64,000 nucleotides of DNA from positions 8,690,501 through 8,754,500 of the forward strand of contig NC_134770.1 of assembly GCF_050436995.1 (NCBI RefSeq), written 5' to 3'. Below the pieces are notes generated by a model. It had not been told where the DNA came from. It did not search any database and saw only the letters and a list, made by a program, of their open reading frames with translations. Every line of letters starts with the position of its first letter. Positions within the stretch are counted from its first letter, which is position 1. Source of the DNA: Anticarsia gemmatalis (lineage: Eukaryota; Arthropoda; Insecta; Lepidoptera; Erebidae). Shown here one piece after another: positions 44,701 to 57,400 of the stretch. A program made the translations under genes and the position numbers.

Positions 44701-47700
44701 TGCCATCGTTTAGTTTTCTCCTATTAAAGGAAATATTGTGTTGATCTGTGCGCTTAATGTTACATCATGTGTTGTCATCGCGTAATGGTTCGCTTGACGT
44801 TGCGGCACTTTCAACATTTTGTTAACATGTTATACGTACACGCAGGGAACAGCGCGAGCGTGAGCGGGAACGAGAAATACGTGAGCGTGAGCGGGAGCGA
44901 GAACGAGAGCGGTGAGTTGAATGATCTTAACCTATAGTTGTTCATAAACTTATCAATATCAACTGTATGGCGTCCCAGGTGTCCCGAGTAACAACACACA
45001 CTTGACATTTAAAATATTTTATTCGCAACAGGGAGACGGTACTAGAATAAAATTGATGTGTAAAGTTCTGAACTAGAATTGAATGTCAGGACCCGATAGA
45101 CGCAGACCTCAACCACAACCACTGAACAATTTAAAAAATGTTTTGCGTGCATCAATGTGTTGGATGTTCTGTCATCATGAGTATCATTACAATATACAGT
45201 AACATCGATGTAGCAAGTGTTAGCTGCGAGTGTGTTTGCGTGTCAAAGTTACGAGTGTATTATTACTTTGTGTGGAGTTAGTTAACGGTTATCGGCGCGC
45301 GGGAGTGCGATAACAAGCCTCTATTCATACTTTCTGTGCGTTATGTTTCTTACAACCGTACATACGGTGCGTCGAGATCACACTACATATTATACATTTT
45401 TTTTTCGTTAAAAAGTAATGTGGGTTGTTTTATTAATATGGATATATTATGGAATCGATGTAGTTTTTAAATCGTAATAGTTAAATCAAGTGTTTTGGTG
45501 CTATTTTTACAGTAAAGTACCTCAGTTTAACGTTCGTTTAGTTTAGTTAAATTGTCTGCTGTAAATGTGCGATGTTGACTCTACATCCCTACATACGTAC
45601 GAGATACGAAATCGAAAGACAACTACGTGTGCGGTCCAGGTAACAATACAAGTTTTAGATTTTATTGCAATTCGCTGAATAGTTAATACAATACATTATT
45701 TGCTACATAGTCAATTAAAATTTTTGTACCAAATGACTGTGTTGATTTCAACCCCGATCTGTCAGTTTAGTAAATTTTATAATTCGTTGTTTGCTGTCGA
45801 CGATTTGGGTAATCGTTCAGCGTAAAACTATTCTTATATTTGCAGTGAGCGAGAACGTGAGCGCGAGAGGGACAGAGAGAGGTCGCGGGAACGCGAGCGA
45901 GAGAGAGAGCGCGAGCGGGAGCGGTCGCGGGGCCGCAGCCGCAGCGAGCTCGACGCGCGTCGCGAGAAGGAGCTCGAGGAGGAGGCGCGGGAGAAGAAGC
46001 GGCTCGAGAAGAAGGTGAGTGACGCGCTCTCGTCGCGCGGAGGTCGCGGGGGAGCGGGTGCTCGACGGTGCTCATCAGTGCTCATCTGTCGCCGGTCCTT
46101 GCAGGCGCGCGAGAAGGAGGCCGCCTACCAGGAGCGCCTGCGCAACTGGGAGAGCCGCGAGCGACGCAAGGCCAAGGACTACGAGAAGGAACGCGAGCGG
46201 GAGCGCTGCCGCGAGGAGGAGCGCGAGCGCGAGGCGAAGCGCCTCAAGGAGTTCCTCGAGGACTACGACGACGAGCGCGACGACCACAAGTACTACAAGG
46301 GCAAGGAGCTGCAGCGCCGCCTCGGCCTGCGCGTGCGCGAGGCGGAGGCGGACGCCCGCGAGCGCGGCCGCGAGCAGCACGAGCTGGACGCGCTGCGCGA
46401 CTCCTTCCTGCGCGGCCCCGGCGCCGCCGACCCCGCCGCCGCCGCCGCCTACGAGCGCGCGCGCCGCGAGCTGGAGGAGCAGTACCGGCCGCGCCTGCTC
46501 ATCGACGTCAGCCTGCAGCTGGAGCAGCAGCGCGAGCGCGAGCTGCAGCGCGCGCGCCAGCGCGAGGAGGCGCGCCGCGAGGTGAGCCCCGCGCCCGCGC
46601 CCGCCGCGCCGCCGCGCCCGCGCCCGCCCCCGCCTAACGCCCCCGCTGTCCCGCAGGCCCGCGAGCGCGCGGCCCGCGAGCGCGAGCGCTACCTGCTGGC
46701 GGCGGCCGAGCGCCAGCTGCCCGACGAGGCCGAGCCGATCGACTCGGACAGCTCGGGCGCGTCGCCGCCCGGCGCGTCCACCACGCCGCCGCCGCCCGCC
46801 GCCACGCCGCCGCGCCACCACAAGCACCACCACCACCGCCACGAGCGCGACGCGCCGCCCGCGCCCGCGCCGCGCCGCGCCTCCACGTCGTCCATCAGCA
46901 TCAGCTTCCGCGCGCAGCACAAGCTGGCGCCCAGCCCGGCCGACGCCACGGCGCCCGACGAGGCGCCGCCCGACCCGCCGCACCACCACCACCACGGTAC
47001 TGCGCCCGGCCGCTCCGCCCCGCCCCGGCGGCTCGAGGCGGGGCGGCCGACTGAACCCCCGCGACTCTTTGCAGGTAAAGAGAAGAAGGACAAGAGCAAG
47101 AAGGGCGGCGCGGCCCCGCCGGCGGCGCCGACGACCCCGTCGGGCGCGGCGGCGGGCGGCGCGGGGGCCGCGGCCGCCGACAAGGAGGCTCGCAGCGCCG
47201 AGGAGAAGCGCAAGCACATCAAGAGCCTCATCGACAAGATCCCCACGCAGAAGGAGCAGCTCTTCCAGTACAAACTAGACACCGCACAGGTACCCTCCCA
47301 TACGCACGATACGCTCTTTGAGTTATTTATTTTTATGAACTTTCACATCTGTGATAGAATTTACTTATAAGAAGTTTGACTGTCAAAGGAGCCGTACGAT
47401 CTTAGCGTAGCCGTGAATCGCTTTAGTGACGATGTTGTCGTTGGCACAGATCGATGCGCCGCTGATGGAGAAGAAGATCCGTCCGTGGATCAACAAGAAG
47501 ATCATCGAGTACATCGGCGAGCCCGAGCCCACGCTCGTGGACTTCATCTGCAGCAAGGTGGTGTGCGGCTCGGCGCCGCAGGGCATACTCGACGACGTGC
47601 AGATGGTTACTACTACTATAATTGATCACATTACCGCTCTGCTTTACCGAACTAACACCTCGATATTTTATTTACTCGTAATAGTGAGGACGATCCTCGA

Positions 47701-47881
47701 TCGAATAATAAAATTAAAATCTAAGCGGAATTATATGGGTAGCGTAGGACGTGATATGAGCTCGTGACGTAACGTTGTTCGCTCGCAGGTTCTAGACGAG
47801 GAGGCGGAGGTGTTCGTGGTGAAGATGTGGCGGCTGCTCATCTACGAGCTGGAGGCGAAGCGCGCAGGCCTGCACAAGTGA
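38483..47881 (+). CDS. RBM25: RNA-binding protein 25 (RRM, RE-rich, PWI)
   Basis: Fourteen exons are proposed: 38483-38560, 40058-40226, 40358-40582, 40677-40847, 40938-41044, 44272-44468, 44543-44647, 44846-44911, 45846-46014, 46105-46581, 46657-46996, 47075-47289, 47450-47605 and 47789-47881. All phases agree, giving about 855 residues against about 840 for human RBM25. The N-terminus MSFPPRPP matches the vertebrate start. The RRM is at about 78-157 (RNP2-like VFIGNI 80-85; RNP1-like TFGFSEF 112-118). Then come a helical region, a long Arg/Glu-repeat region over exons 6-10, a Pro/His-rich linker, and a C-terminal PWI domain (the P-W-I triplet falls at 785-787). The family acts in the nucleus on alternative 5' splice-site choice with U1 snRNP; the PWI domain binds nucleic acid. 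The RRM strand 2-3 loop looks about six residues shorter than in vertebrates. The 3.2-kb intron 5 holds a large CA-type repeat. Confidence 0.96.
41631..42098. repeat. Variant (CA)n minisatellite in RBM25 intron 5
   Basis: 468 bp of CA repeat is punctuated irregularly by ATAGACACAAA and ACAGACACAAA variants. Every frame is open, producing spurious Val-Cys ORFs on the minus strand and Thr-His ORFs on the plus strand. Confidence 0.95.
43550..43680. repeat. Degenerate GTGATGATGTGTG repeats in RBM25 intron 5
   Basis: About eight imperfect copies of a GTGTGATGATG-like unit. A second short CCGC/GCACCGCTCC-type tandem tract occurs near 43130-43180. Nothing coding is seen here. Confidence 0.6.
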
Positions 47882-47998
47882 ACCGCCGAACGCGATAGCT
47901 CTCGGGAATGCTCCAGCGGACTAGGACGTATCCGGAGTGTAGCTCCGCTTTGTAGTATCGACTATCGCCAGACCGACACTCTATGGTCCCACACTCAC

Positions 47999-48004
47999 AA
48001 TAAA
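47999..48004 (+). terminator. RBM25 polyadenylation signal
   Basis: AATAAA lies 118 bp after the stop codon, in a GC-poor flank, the usual position for cleavage about 20 nt downstream. Confidence 0.75.
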
Positions 48005-48963
48005 CTGACTGCTGTATGACATGCGTTTCTTTTATACACTGCTTATACTACTACACGCTACTATTGCGTAGCTCCGTCGTCGACTGTGGTGTGTCATATC
48101 CTCGATCATGCTTTACTGATTATGTATACTGTGTTGTCTCCAACAGACAACTTACAATGTTGGTGATCATCAGTGAGTGAGTAAATCAGGTACAAAATCG
48201 GGGTATTTTAGATATCAATAAAATCTAAAGTTGGTATTAATTATGCAATTGAAACTTTGTAGGGTTTTTATGTGTACTACTGACATCATATTCCAGAAAT
48301 TATGTTTATCTGGTATAATTTGAAACCCGAGTTATGAAGGTTCTAAAATATGAGAAAGCGGTAAGTAATACCCTTGCGCTTGGTTTGGCTCGTCTTGGCG
48401 GTGGCACTACTCTATCTTGGCCTTACGATAATCTATTTTTGACAATCGTAAATACTAACATCGTGGTATAACATAATGGGTACCAAGAATAGAAGTTGAC
48501 GAAACCACCTTTTGTTCTAATTAATTTTATAGTAGTTTCTACTTGCAACATCGTCCACTTTCAAAACTAACTTTCGTTTTAGTTTGGTTGAATGTTTATA
48601 AAGGTGACATTTTAAGCTTGTGTAACTTACCATTGCAATAACGTTGTTTGCTCTGCCGCTCAACCTTGCTTGCATTTTCACCTTTAATAATTAATAATAT
48701 ACACGCCACTCTTCTATCAGAAGAACTGCACAATATCGTAAACTTTCATATTCTCACTTAACACTTTCTTAAAAGACACTTGAACCATAATACAATTTTA
48801 GCGCAAATAACGTATTCTCGACGTCCCCAAATTAAAAACTTACAATACACAATGTTTTACCAAGTGAAAACAAAGTAGGTAAAATTTAAATTGGCGGGAA
48901 ACAAAACGTCATTGATACCACAACTTAGTACTTTTTTTTTTTTTTTTATGTGGACCAAGGCCT
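48005..48963. other. Convergent spacer, no gene
   Basis: AT-rich DNA with no ORF of note and a T run near 48930-48948. It lies between the 3' ends of RBM25 and STX17. Confidence 0.55.
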
Positions 48964-48977
48964 TATCCTAGGAGTAA

Positions 48978-50038
48978 ATAAATAAAATAAATGTAACCCA
49001 TTACTGTCCCACTGCAGGGCAAGGGTCTCCTCCCGTAATGAGGGAGGGGTTAGGCCTTGAGTCCATCACGCTGGCCAAGTGCGGGTTGGGGACTTTGCAT
49101 GCCCTCAATAAATGTATTAAACAAATTTTAGGCATGCAAGGTTTCCTCACGATGTTTTCCTTCACCGTTGGAGCATGTGATAATTATTTCTAATACACAC
49201 ATAACTTCGAAAAGTCATTGGTGTGTTGCCTCGGATTCGAACCTGCGGGTCTATCCCACTAGTCCCGTTGAGTTGTCCCGTGACGGGACAACTGGCACTA
49301 TTTTGTCCCAGTTGTCCCGTGGCGGGACAAGTGACACTGTTTTGGTGCCAGTTGTCCCGTTGCAGAAAAATCACGGGACTAATGGGACAGACGGAAGGGT
49401 CAAAACAACTGGTTCCATTGAGTTGTTGTGTGACAACAGGTACTTGGTACTTTGGTTAGATAGCAGACGTTATACGCTGTGTTGTAGTACATTTTTACTT
49501 AATTTCTAGTGGATAAGTTGAAATTACATTAGGTACATATTGAATTGTCTTGAGTGTTTGAGCTGCTCAAAACATTTTCAACTGTTAACAATATATTTTT
49601 AGTTTCCTTATATTGTTTTTTCAAGTAGGGAATTTCGGATAAGCATTTTACATTTATGGTATGGAAGGTCGTAGATATAGACACTCTTGTCAATTTAATT
49701 ATAAAGTGAAAAGCCCAAATGGTAAAAAAAAACTTCTTGTGAATTTAAAGTTTACATAGAGCAGCGTACAATTCATCATCTGCTATCTAACCAAAGTACC
49801 AAGTACCTGTTGTCACACAACAACAATGGAACCAGTTGTTTTGACCCTTCCGTCTGTCCCATCAGTCCCGTGATTTTTCTGCAACGGGACAACTGGCACC
49901 AAAACAGTGTCACTTGTCTCGCCACGGGACAACTGGGACAAAATAGTGCCAGTTGTCCCGTCACGGGACAACTCAACGGGACTAGTGGGATAGACCCGAA
50001 CCTGCGACTATCACTGCACCTGCGGCTATCACTGCTCC
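48978..50038 (-). mobile_element. SINE interrupted by a MITE, 14-bp target duplication
   Basis: The SINE family of 3676-3992 in reverse orientation. The tail and body occupy 48978-49247 and the head remnant 49997-50038. The exact 14-bp direct repeat TATCCTAGGAGTAA flanks it (48964-48977 and 50039-50052), marking its target-site duplication. The internal 749 bp is a later insertion (49248-49996) within the B-box region. The head remnant contains a duplicated CACCTGCGGCTATCACTGC-like segment. Confidence 0.92.
49248..49996. mobile_element. MITE with terminal inverted repeats of about 210 bp
   Basis: The ends GGTCTATCCCACTAGTCCCG and the exact complement are continued by arms of about 210 bp (49248-49457 and 49787-49996) with only a few differences. 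The arms themselves carry nested TTGTCCCGT/ACGGGACAA palindromes. The direct repeat CGAACCTGCG flanks it (49238-49247 and 49997-50006). Because the ends are palindromic there, the true duplication could be 8-10 bp. Long arms and an 8-10-bp duplication suggest a Mutator-like or hAT-like origin. No transposase is present. Confidence 0.9.
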
Positions 50039-50052
50039 TATCCTAGGAGTAA

Positions 50053-51337
50053 GCGTGTAAAAATAAAACAACAAATTATTAAATCAACTGTATTTTTATT
50101 CCTTGGTAAACAACAGTATCGCATTACTATGATATGTACTTACAACAAAACATTAAATGTATATTATAAACAGGAATATGTAAAAAATCATACTAATTTA
50201 CTTATCAGGGTCGGGAATAGCTTGGTTTTATTTGTGTACTATACAGCATTTCGTTACACTATTCTAAGGCTAAATTCATACTCAAGACGGCATCGGTCGT
50301 TGGCGACGGATAGAATAGTACCGGTGTCGCGGTGGAGGGGCGCGCGTGGCCGGCTGACTGCTCGCGCCACCACCGCGGACGCGCGTCCTTTCTGAACTTA
50401 TTTAGCTACTTTGGTAGGATGTATACGCTTACTGCGCCACTGCTAGTCTCTGCCGTGAGCCGTCTCGGTGAAAACTGAGGCTTATTTTTTGTTGAATAAG
50501 TTATTGAAACGAGGCGTCAGTTGTGCGGAGTCAGTTGAACCAAAAATCCATAAAATATAGTGTATTAGTAGAGAAAATACATATATATAATTGAATGGTT
50601 AGGTTAGGCAGTATGTACAATGTACATACATGTGTCCCTAAATATCGAATGCTATAGCAGTAAGCTATAAGCGTTGCAGCGAGCCGCCGCTCATCTCCAC
50701 AGCTCCTCTACACACAACTACATTATATCACAGCGTAGCGTCACTAATCATAATGTACCTATACCTAACTACTTACATCAATTATTATGTACTTGAACAT
50801 GAGTTATTATTATATTCTTACATTATAGGTAGTTTTACGGTGTTTTGTAAATATTAATACCAAGTATTTTAGTGAAAAAGGCGACGCAGAGTATTACTAA
50901 TCAGAGCTCCCATAACGTTTATTAGTAAGACAGTCACTGTTTATGGAATAGATACAATATACATTAGCTGCAGCAGTATTAGTAGTAGTGGATTAAATTA
51001 CAAACATGCATAACCCACATGTCGAAATAAATAAAATGTTTAAAATAAAAACATTTTTATGCTTTTATACAGTATAGGCGTTGATCGACCATATCGTCCA
51101 TTCTATTTACAATAACCGTGTAGCCTTCTTTCGAGACTAGAAGTGGAGGCTCACGCGAGCGACAAAAAAATGAGAAGTGACAGGTACGTGAGTATTAATA
51201 AACTGTACCGTGAGCGTGTCTCACACTTAAGATTCGTCACAACGAGAGGTCAGGGAGCCGACGCGCCGGCCACTCGACGACGGCGCGCCGCAGGGGAAAG
51301 GGATGCGCGCGCTCTACAGGCACACGCAGGGCTGACG
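50053..51337. other. 3' flank of STX17, no gene
   Basis: No gene is supported. A GC-rich patch occurs at 50285-50395. A minus-strand polyadenylation hexamer (TTTATT on the plus strand, 50918-50923) is one candidate for STX17. Confidence 0.5.
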
Positions 51338-53719
51338 TTATTGCTCCTTGTCCTTGAGCTCGTCGTCGGCGGGCCGGGCCTCGGCGGGCGCGGCGTCCGC
51401 GAGCCGCTTGCGACCCAGCACCTTGGCGCCCACGTAGCCCAGCAGCGAGCCGGCCGCCGCCGCCAGCGCGCCCGCCTTGGCGCCCACGCACAGCCCCACC
51501 GGGCCGCCCACCAGCGCGCCCACGCACGCCCCGCCCACGCCGTACGCGCCCGCCCGCAGCCTGCACACACGAGACACGTCAGCGGGGCCCCTCCCGCGCC
51601 CGCCCTCCCTCCCGCACTCACCTCTCGGCCGAGGCCAGGTGTCCGCGCGCGGCGCCCACGTTGTCGGCCGCCGCGTCCACGCTGCCGGCGGCGGCCGCCA
51701 CCTGCTCGCGCTGCGCCAGCGCCGCCGCCTGCGCGTGCTGCCACACGTCGTGCAGCGCGCGCACCTCGGCCTGCAGCTCGCTCCAGCCGCGCAGCAGCGC
51801 CTCGCGCTCCCGCAGCGCCAGCTCCTGCACAGTCGCTCGGTCAGCGCCCGGGAGCCGCGCCGCTCGCCCGGGCCGCCCGCACTCACCTGGTCGTCCACTC
51901 GCAGCTGGATCTGATCCGCGTCGGCGAATGGCCCGGCGTCGGGGTCCACGTGCGCCACCACGCCGACCGAGTCGGTGGACGCGGCGCTGGCCGCCGCCGC
52001 CGGCGCCTCCCGGGCGTTCCGCTCGATCGCCAGCGGGGACGTTCCTGTCGAGAGATCGTTCGACCGTAAACCGAGCGCGTGCACGTCGGCGAGCATGCGA
52101 GTCGAACCGACGGAGCGAAAGCGTCGGTTCGAAAAGATGACGGTGATGGCGGGACGATAGCGCCGGATTAGAAGCACACAAAGTCACTCGGACACGGTTA
52201 CTGCACGAAACATGCGCGGAGCTCACCGAGGCGCGGCGGGCGGCCGGGCGGCGCGTACACGAGCGCGCGACAGCTGCTCTCTATCAAACCTACAACGACA
52301 CACACCGCTCAGTGAGCCGCTGCGCTCGGCGAGGGGCGAGGGCCGGCGGGCGGGCACGTACCGAGGTAGTCGACGATGGCCCGCAGCGTGGTGTCGCGCG
52401 AGCGCTGCGTGAGCGAGTCGAAGCGCGCGCGGTCCTGCTCGCGCACCTGCCTCCGCAGCGCCTCCAGCTCCAGCAGCAGCGCGCGCAGTTGCGCCGCCAC
52501 GCGCCGCGCGTGCCGCTGCTCCGTACGGGCGCGCGCCAGCTCGCCGCACTCCTCGTACTGCACCCACCCAATATGAACACCGTGAGAAACTTGCACTCGA
52601 CACCGGTTCCGATAGGACAGAGTCAGAAATTGCAATGTAGATGAGAAATAATAAAGCATATCTATGTTTGTATACTTTTGGAATACCCTGTTACCAATCA
52701 AGAATGAATCTGCGTGTTCAGAGAATACTGAAATGTTCAGGACCTACCCGACTCACTGTGGCCTCTACCGACTCCTTCAGTATGGCCACAGTGTCCCAAG
52801 TCCCACCCCGCCTATATCTATGATACCTATACAAGTAAACTGCATCTGCACCACTGCCCCACAATATCCCGTTGAACATAGCTTAGTTAGTTAAACTGCA
52901 CGTTTGGCGCAGTGGTTTAAGCGGTCACCTCGCCGCAACAACCGGAGCGCCGCGTATGGTGGGTTCGAATCCCACCCGAGACAAATCTTTGTGTGATGAG
53001 CACGAGTATTTGTTCTGAGCCTGGATGTTAATGTATCTATATAAGTATGTATTTTGAAGTATATAAGTATGTTTATCAGTTATTTGGTTACCATAGTACA
53101 AGCTCTGCTTAGTTTGGAATCAAATGACCGTGTGTGAGTTGTCCAATCATAGAATTCAAATTCATCAGCTAAATCACTTTACAGCATGTTTTTGTCTAAA
53201 TAATCATGTACCTACCTAGTGTCGAACCTGCTCAATGTTGACGGAGGTCAAATCAAAGAAGGGTTTTTTTATTAGATTCACTAAGCTGATCAAAACACTT
53301 AATGAAACTGTTTAGCTAATACTCTTTATCTAGTTACTGTTTTGTCAGTCCACTTTTGTTTCTAACTTGCTACAAAAGATTGCGTTTCATGTAGGAACAT
53401 TTTGCGCATTGTGGAAACTCAAACCGTAGCCAATTTATTTTTACATAATAAAATATTTTTCTAAAAGCTCGAACGTACACGATTTCGTAACGACGCAGTT
53501 CGATTACAAATAGCAATATCGCATCTTTACCAACCTCCTACATCTTTTACTACTTCAGCTAAACAAAGGGTATAGAAATAGAGCACGATGTGAACTCACC
53601 TTGATAATATTAGCTTTGTGTTGTCGCAGTAGATCTAAATGATGTGGGATAGCCACTTCATTGAACTTTGACAGTGAAAACTCCACCCGCTTCAGCGGTA
53701 GCTTGTTTTCTTCATCCAT
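51338..53719 (-). CDS. STX17: Syntaxin-17, autophagosomal Qa-SNARE
   Basis: Six minus-strand exons, 53719-53600, 52557-52362, 52289-52227, 52044-51887, 51824-51622 and 51560-51338, all in phase, give 320 residues (human about 302). The N-terminal helices (about 1-105) begin MDEENKLPLKRVEFSLSKF. A SNARE helix lies at about 193-250, with WSELQAEVRALHDVW and a glutamine in AAALAQREQV placed like the zero-layer Gln. The diagnostic feature is the C-terminal glycine-zipper membrane hairpin (about 252-297: GVGGACVGALVGGPVGLC then AAAAGSLLGYVGAKVLG), unique to STX17 among syntaxins. A charged tail DELKDKEQ follows. The family recruits SNAP29 and VAMP7/8 for autophagosome-lysosome fusion and acts at ER-mitochondria contacts. 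The exons are extremely GC-rich apart from exon 1. Intron 1 contains a SINE. Divergent from IWS1. Confidence 0.95.
52890..53125 (+). mobile_element. tRNA-derived SINE in STX17 intron 1
   Basis: A box TGGCGCAGTGG (52905-52915) and B box GGTTCGAATCC (52962-52972) are followed by a body with ATGAGCACGAGTATTTGTTC and TTGGTTACCATAGTACAAGC. It lies antisense to STX17. It is the same family as 31957-32165 but a different family from 3676-3992. Confidence 0.88.
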
Positions 53720-54473
53720 GGTGCTTTAATCCAGAGTATTGGAAATACACTTATTACATGTTATTGTCGCAGTATTTTGATTTACAAAAGCACAGCTGAC
53801 TGGTGCTTCACTGCTTGCACAGTTTTGACAACTTCTGTCAGAATTCACAATGGTTCTGACGTTATCTGAACGTTGACGCTATTAAACAATAAAATGATCA
53901 TAGTCGAGATGTGATTTAGGACGTAAAACAGTACCAAGTCGCGCGAGCCGAAATAAACCAAAAAATATATTTCATACAAGATAAAGTAGGTAGTACACTA
54001 ACCCAAAAGCCTAAGTACCATTATATAAATTTGTAAACAAATAATTTTCCTTTCCTGATATATCCTAATACCGTAGGTAACCGTAGGTATATATTTCCTG
54101 ATATTTGCGTTATCTTCCGAGAGACAATACAAAAATTTATATCTGTTTGCCACTACACGCAATACATTGGATACAGTCACGATCTAGTCGATTCGATAGT
54201 CTTATATTTTAGTAAGCAAGTATCTTACCAGAGAGAAAAAAGAGTTTTTGTAGGTATTGACTAGTCCATCGAGTTGAACTAAAACGATTAAAAGAGTCTG
54301 TCTGTCGTTGTTGTCTGTCAAACTCAAAATTCAGAAGAAGTTGTTAGAATTTTCGCAATCGCTGTTGTGAACCTATTTTGTTTGTGTTCTGGGATAAATA
54401 GATATTATTTATGTATTTAAATTAACTAATTAGAACACAATATTGTGTTCGAACTACCTCATTAGTAACGACA
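53720..54473. promoter_or_regulatory. STX17-IWS1 bidirectional promoter region
   Basis: The 754 bp between the two divergent start codons must hold both promoters. It is AT-rich without a clear TATA box near either start, as expected for housekeeping genes. I see no diagnostic factor site. Confidence 0.6.
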
Positions 54474-57400
54474 ATGGACGTGGATACAGGTAAGGGATTG
54501 CATTTTGTTTTACTAACCTCAATGTTACAAAAATAAGATAGTTATTCTCTGATAATAATTGCATTAAGTAAAATGAAGCACTGCTCGCTCGTACTACAGA
54601 TAGTTTTTATGTACAGCAGGAGTACAAATATCGTAGAACTTGTAACTATATTATGATCCCTGAAGTATTCTGTAGTTTTAACATTACTGGTTTGATAATT
54701 GTAGGTACATAAAAAAATGTTGTGTGTATGAGTGCAAATTGATCTATAACATGTGCACAGCACACCAATGAAATTATCAAATGAGATAAAGCATATAGTA
54801 TCTTTAATTTCCACTACCCTCAACAGGCCACTATAAATTAAAATCAGTTAGTTATAACTTCTTACTTACTTTATAAGGCATAATGATAATGTGAAGAGCT
54901 TGACAGAGGCTTACATCATGTTGTTTTGTACATTTCTCATAATTCTATACTATTTATTAAAGTACAGTGGTTCCTTTCAACAAGTGAGCTGAGCAGGTTT
55001 ATTGACATGCTTTTGGCTTGTAATGACAATAATGATGGTCACACTCACAAGATAGAGCTGTGACTAAGAGAGGTGATTGCGCCTTAAGTGAGGAGTGCGC
55101 TGGATGTGAGCGTCACTGGTTCTGCTCACACTTCCTCCAAGTCACCTACTGTCTCTACTTACTTGTTGCTGGAGTGTTTATAGTTTACTAATGCACTTCA
55201 GCTCACTAATGTGGCTTCACATATAAGTTAGAAGAAATAAAAATTAACTTTTATTATTCCATGATGTTTATGGATGACTCTCATCTCTATTTATGTATTT
55301 ATTAATTGAACATTTATTGTTGCCTGTGTGTTGATGCCTTACCTGGATGTTTGTGATGAGATAGATCAAATTGAGTTAATCCTTGTTATATTGTTGGAGT
55401 TTATTTATTTATTTATTTATAGACACTCCAACAGTATACATATCATCGCTTAGGTAACAATACCGCGCAAGTTAAATTTGACATGTTTCCAGGAGAGATA
55501 AAAAACTGATTATTATCTTTGAAATACTTCTGACATGTGTACTGAATACATAAATAGGTAGATATTAAATTCGTTCAAGATTGGACAATTTAAAAAAAAA
55601 TCTAACATCATTCGATGCGCGCTGACAAAATCTATCCAATGAAGTATAAAACGTCATATGACCAATTTTCGACTTACGCGGTATTGTTACCTAAGCGACG
55701 ATATACAACTTTGTAAGATATAATATGATATTCAGTATGTAGTTCTTATATGCATACCAATTAAAGGCGTGCAGAGCACACAAAATCAGAAATTAATAAC
55801 AAAAAGACACAAACAAAAATAAAAACAATGATGATTGGTTATTATGCGAAAGATTTCAATATTTTTTGGAGTTGTGCATGTTGCAGGTGGCAGGCGGTCG
55901 CGCTCCCGCAGCGGCTCTGTAAGTATTACACTGTTCAACGAAGTCGTCTGTGTGTGCTCAACGTTCGTGTCTTAATGTATGACGCGTGGTGTGCGGTTGC
56001 AGGCGGGCTCGAAGATGTCCCACGACGGCTCGCCGCCGTCGCCGCGCGACTCTCGCTCGCGCTCCAAGTCGACTTCTCGTTCCCGATCCCGCAGCAAGTC
56101 GCGGTCGCGCAGTAAGTCGCGCTCCCGCAGCAAGTCTCGGTCGCGCAGCAAGTCCCGCTCGCGGAGCAAGTCGCGCTCGCGCTCCCGCTCCCGCAGCGGG
56201 TCGGCGCCGCGCTCGCGCTCCGTCAGCCGCTCGCGCTCCCGCAGCGGCACCCCGCACAAGTCCAAGTCGCGGAGTCGGTAAGCGCCGCTACTCTATTTAT
56301 AAAACGTCTCAAACCTCTCTCTTTCTGTATCGTTCAGTAACCGAATGTCGTCTTTCGATGGCTCTCGTTCGCAGGTCCCGTTCTAAAAGCGGATCTAGGT
56401 CTCGCAGCGGCTCCCGAGCTCGATCCAGGTCCAGATCTAGATCTAGAAGTAAGTCGCGCGCGCGCTCGCGCTCGGCCAGCGGCTCGCCGGCGCGCTCCAA
56501 GTCCAAGAGCGCGTCGCCCGGCGCCCGCGCCTCGCCGCGCTCCCCGCGCTCGCCGGCATCGCCCGCCCGCGCCGCCGATGGGGACCGCGCACGCTCCAAG
56601 TCTCCGGCTGGTGAGTCTCGCTGAAATCCTATTCTGTGAAAAATAATTGTGCAACGAGAAGGATATTCGACACGCCCGCTCGTCGTCGTCGTCGAGTACT
56701 GACGTGGTTGTGACTTGCAGAGAAGCGGTCGTCCCGATCGCGGTCGCGGTCCCGCTCCCGTCACTCCAAGTCGAAATCTCGCTCGCGCTCGCGATCTAAA
56801 TCCGCCGAGAAAGGTGAGCCGTCTTTGTTATCTGTCAATGTCGTAGGATCGTATCCATTTTAATCGCATATATTTTTTCTTTTCAGCGAGAAAAAGAAGT
56901 CGCTCGAGGTCCGGTTCCGGTTCGCGCAAGTCTCGGTCGCGGTCTCGTTCCGGCTCCCGCTCCAAATCGAGGTCACGCTCGCGCTCAAAATCAAAGTCTC
57001 GGTCGCGTTCGAGATCCCGCTCCAAGTCTCGTTCCCGCTCCAAGTCCCGCTCGCGCTCCAAGTCCGGGTCGCGGTCGCGTTCCCGCTCCGGCTCCGCCAA
57101 ATCGCGCTCCAGGTGCGTCAGAATCCCGCCGGCGTTCGGCGTAATATACGCGAGAACGACGGTGTAACCGCTACGACGTCTCGTCCGCAGGTCGCGCTCG
57201 CGCTCCAGCTCGCGCTCGGGCTCGGGCTCGCCGTCGCGCCGCGCCAAGAAGAAGCGAGCCGTGCGCCTGGCGTCGGACGACGAGGCCGGCGGCTCGCCCG
57301 CGCCCGGCGCCGAGCCCGAGGCGGCCGCCGCGCCCGTGGCCGACCCCGACTCGTCGGACGAGGAGCTGGCGCCCGACTCGGTGGGCGCGGAGATGGCGGC

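Noticed and set aside
46075..47217. 380-residue ORF antisense to RBM25
   Set aside because: Shadow of GC-rich, Arg/Glu-codon exons; low-complexity product and spans three RBM25 introns.
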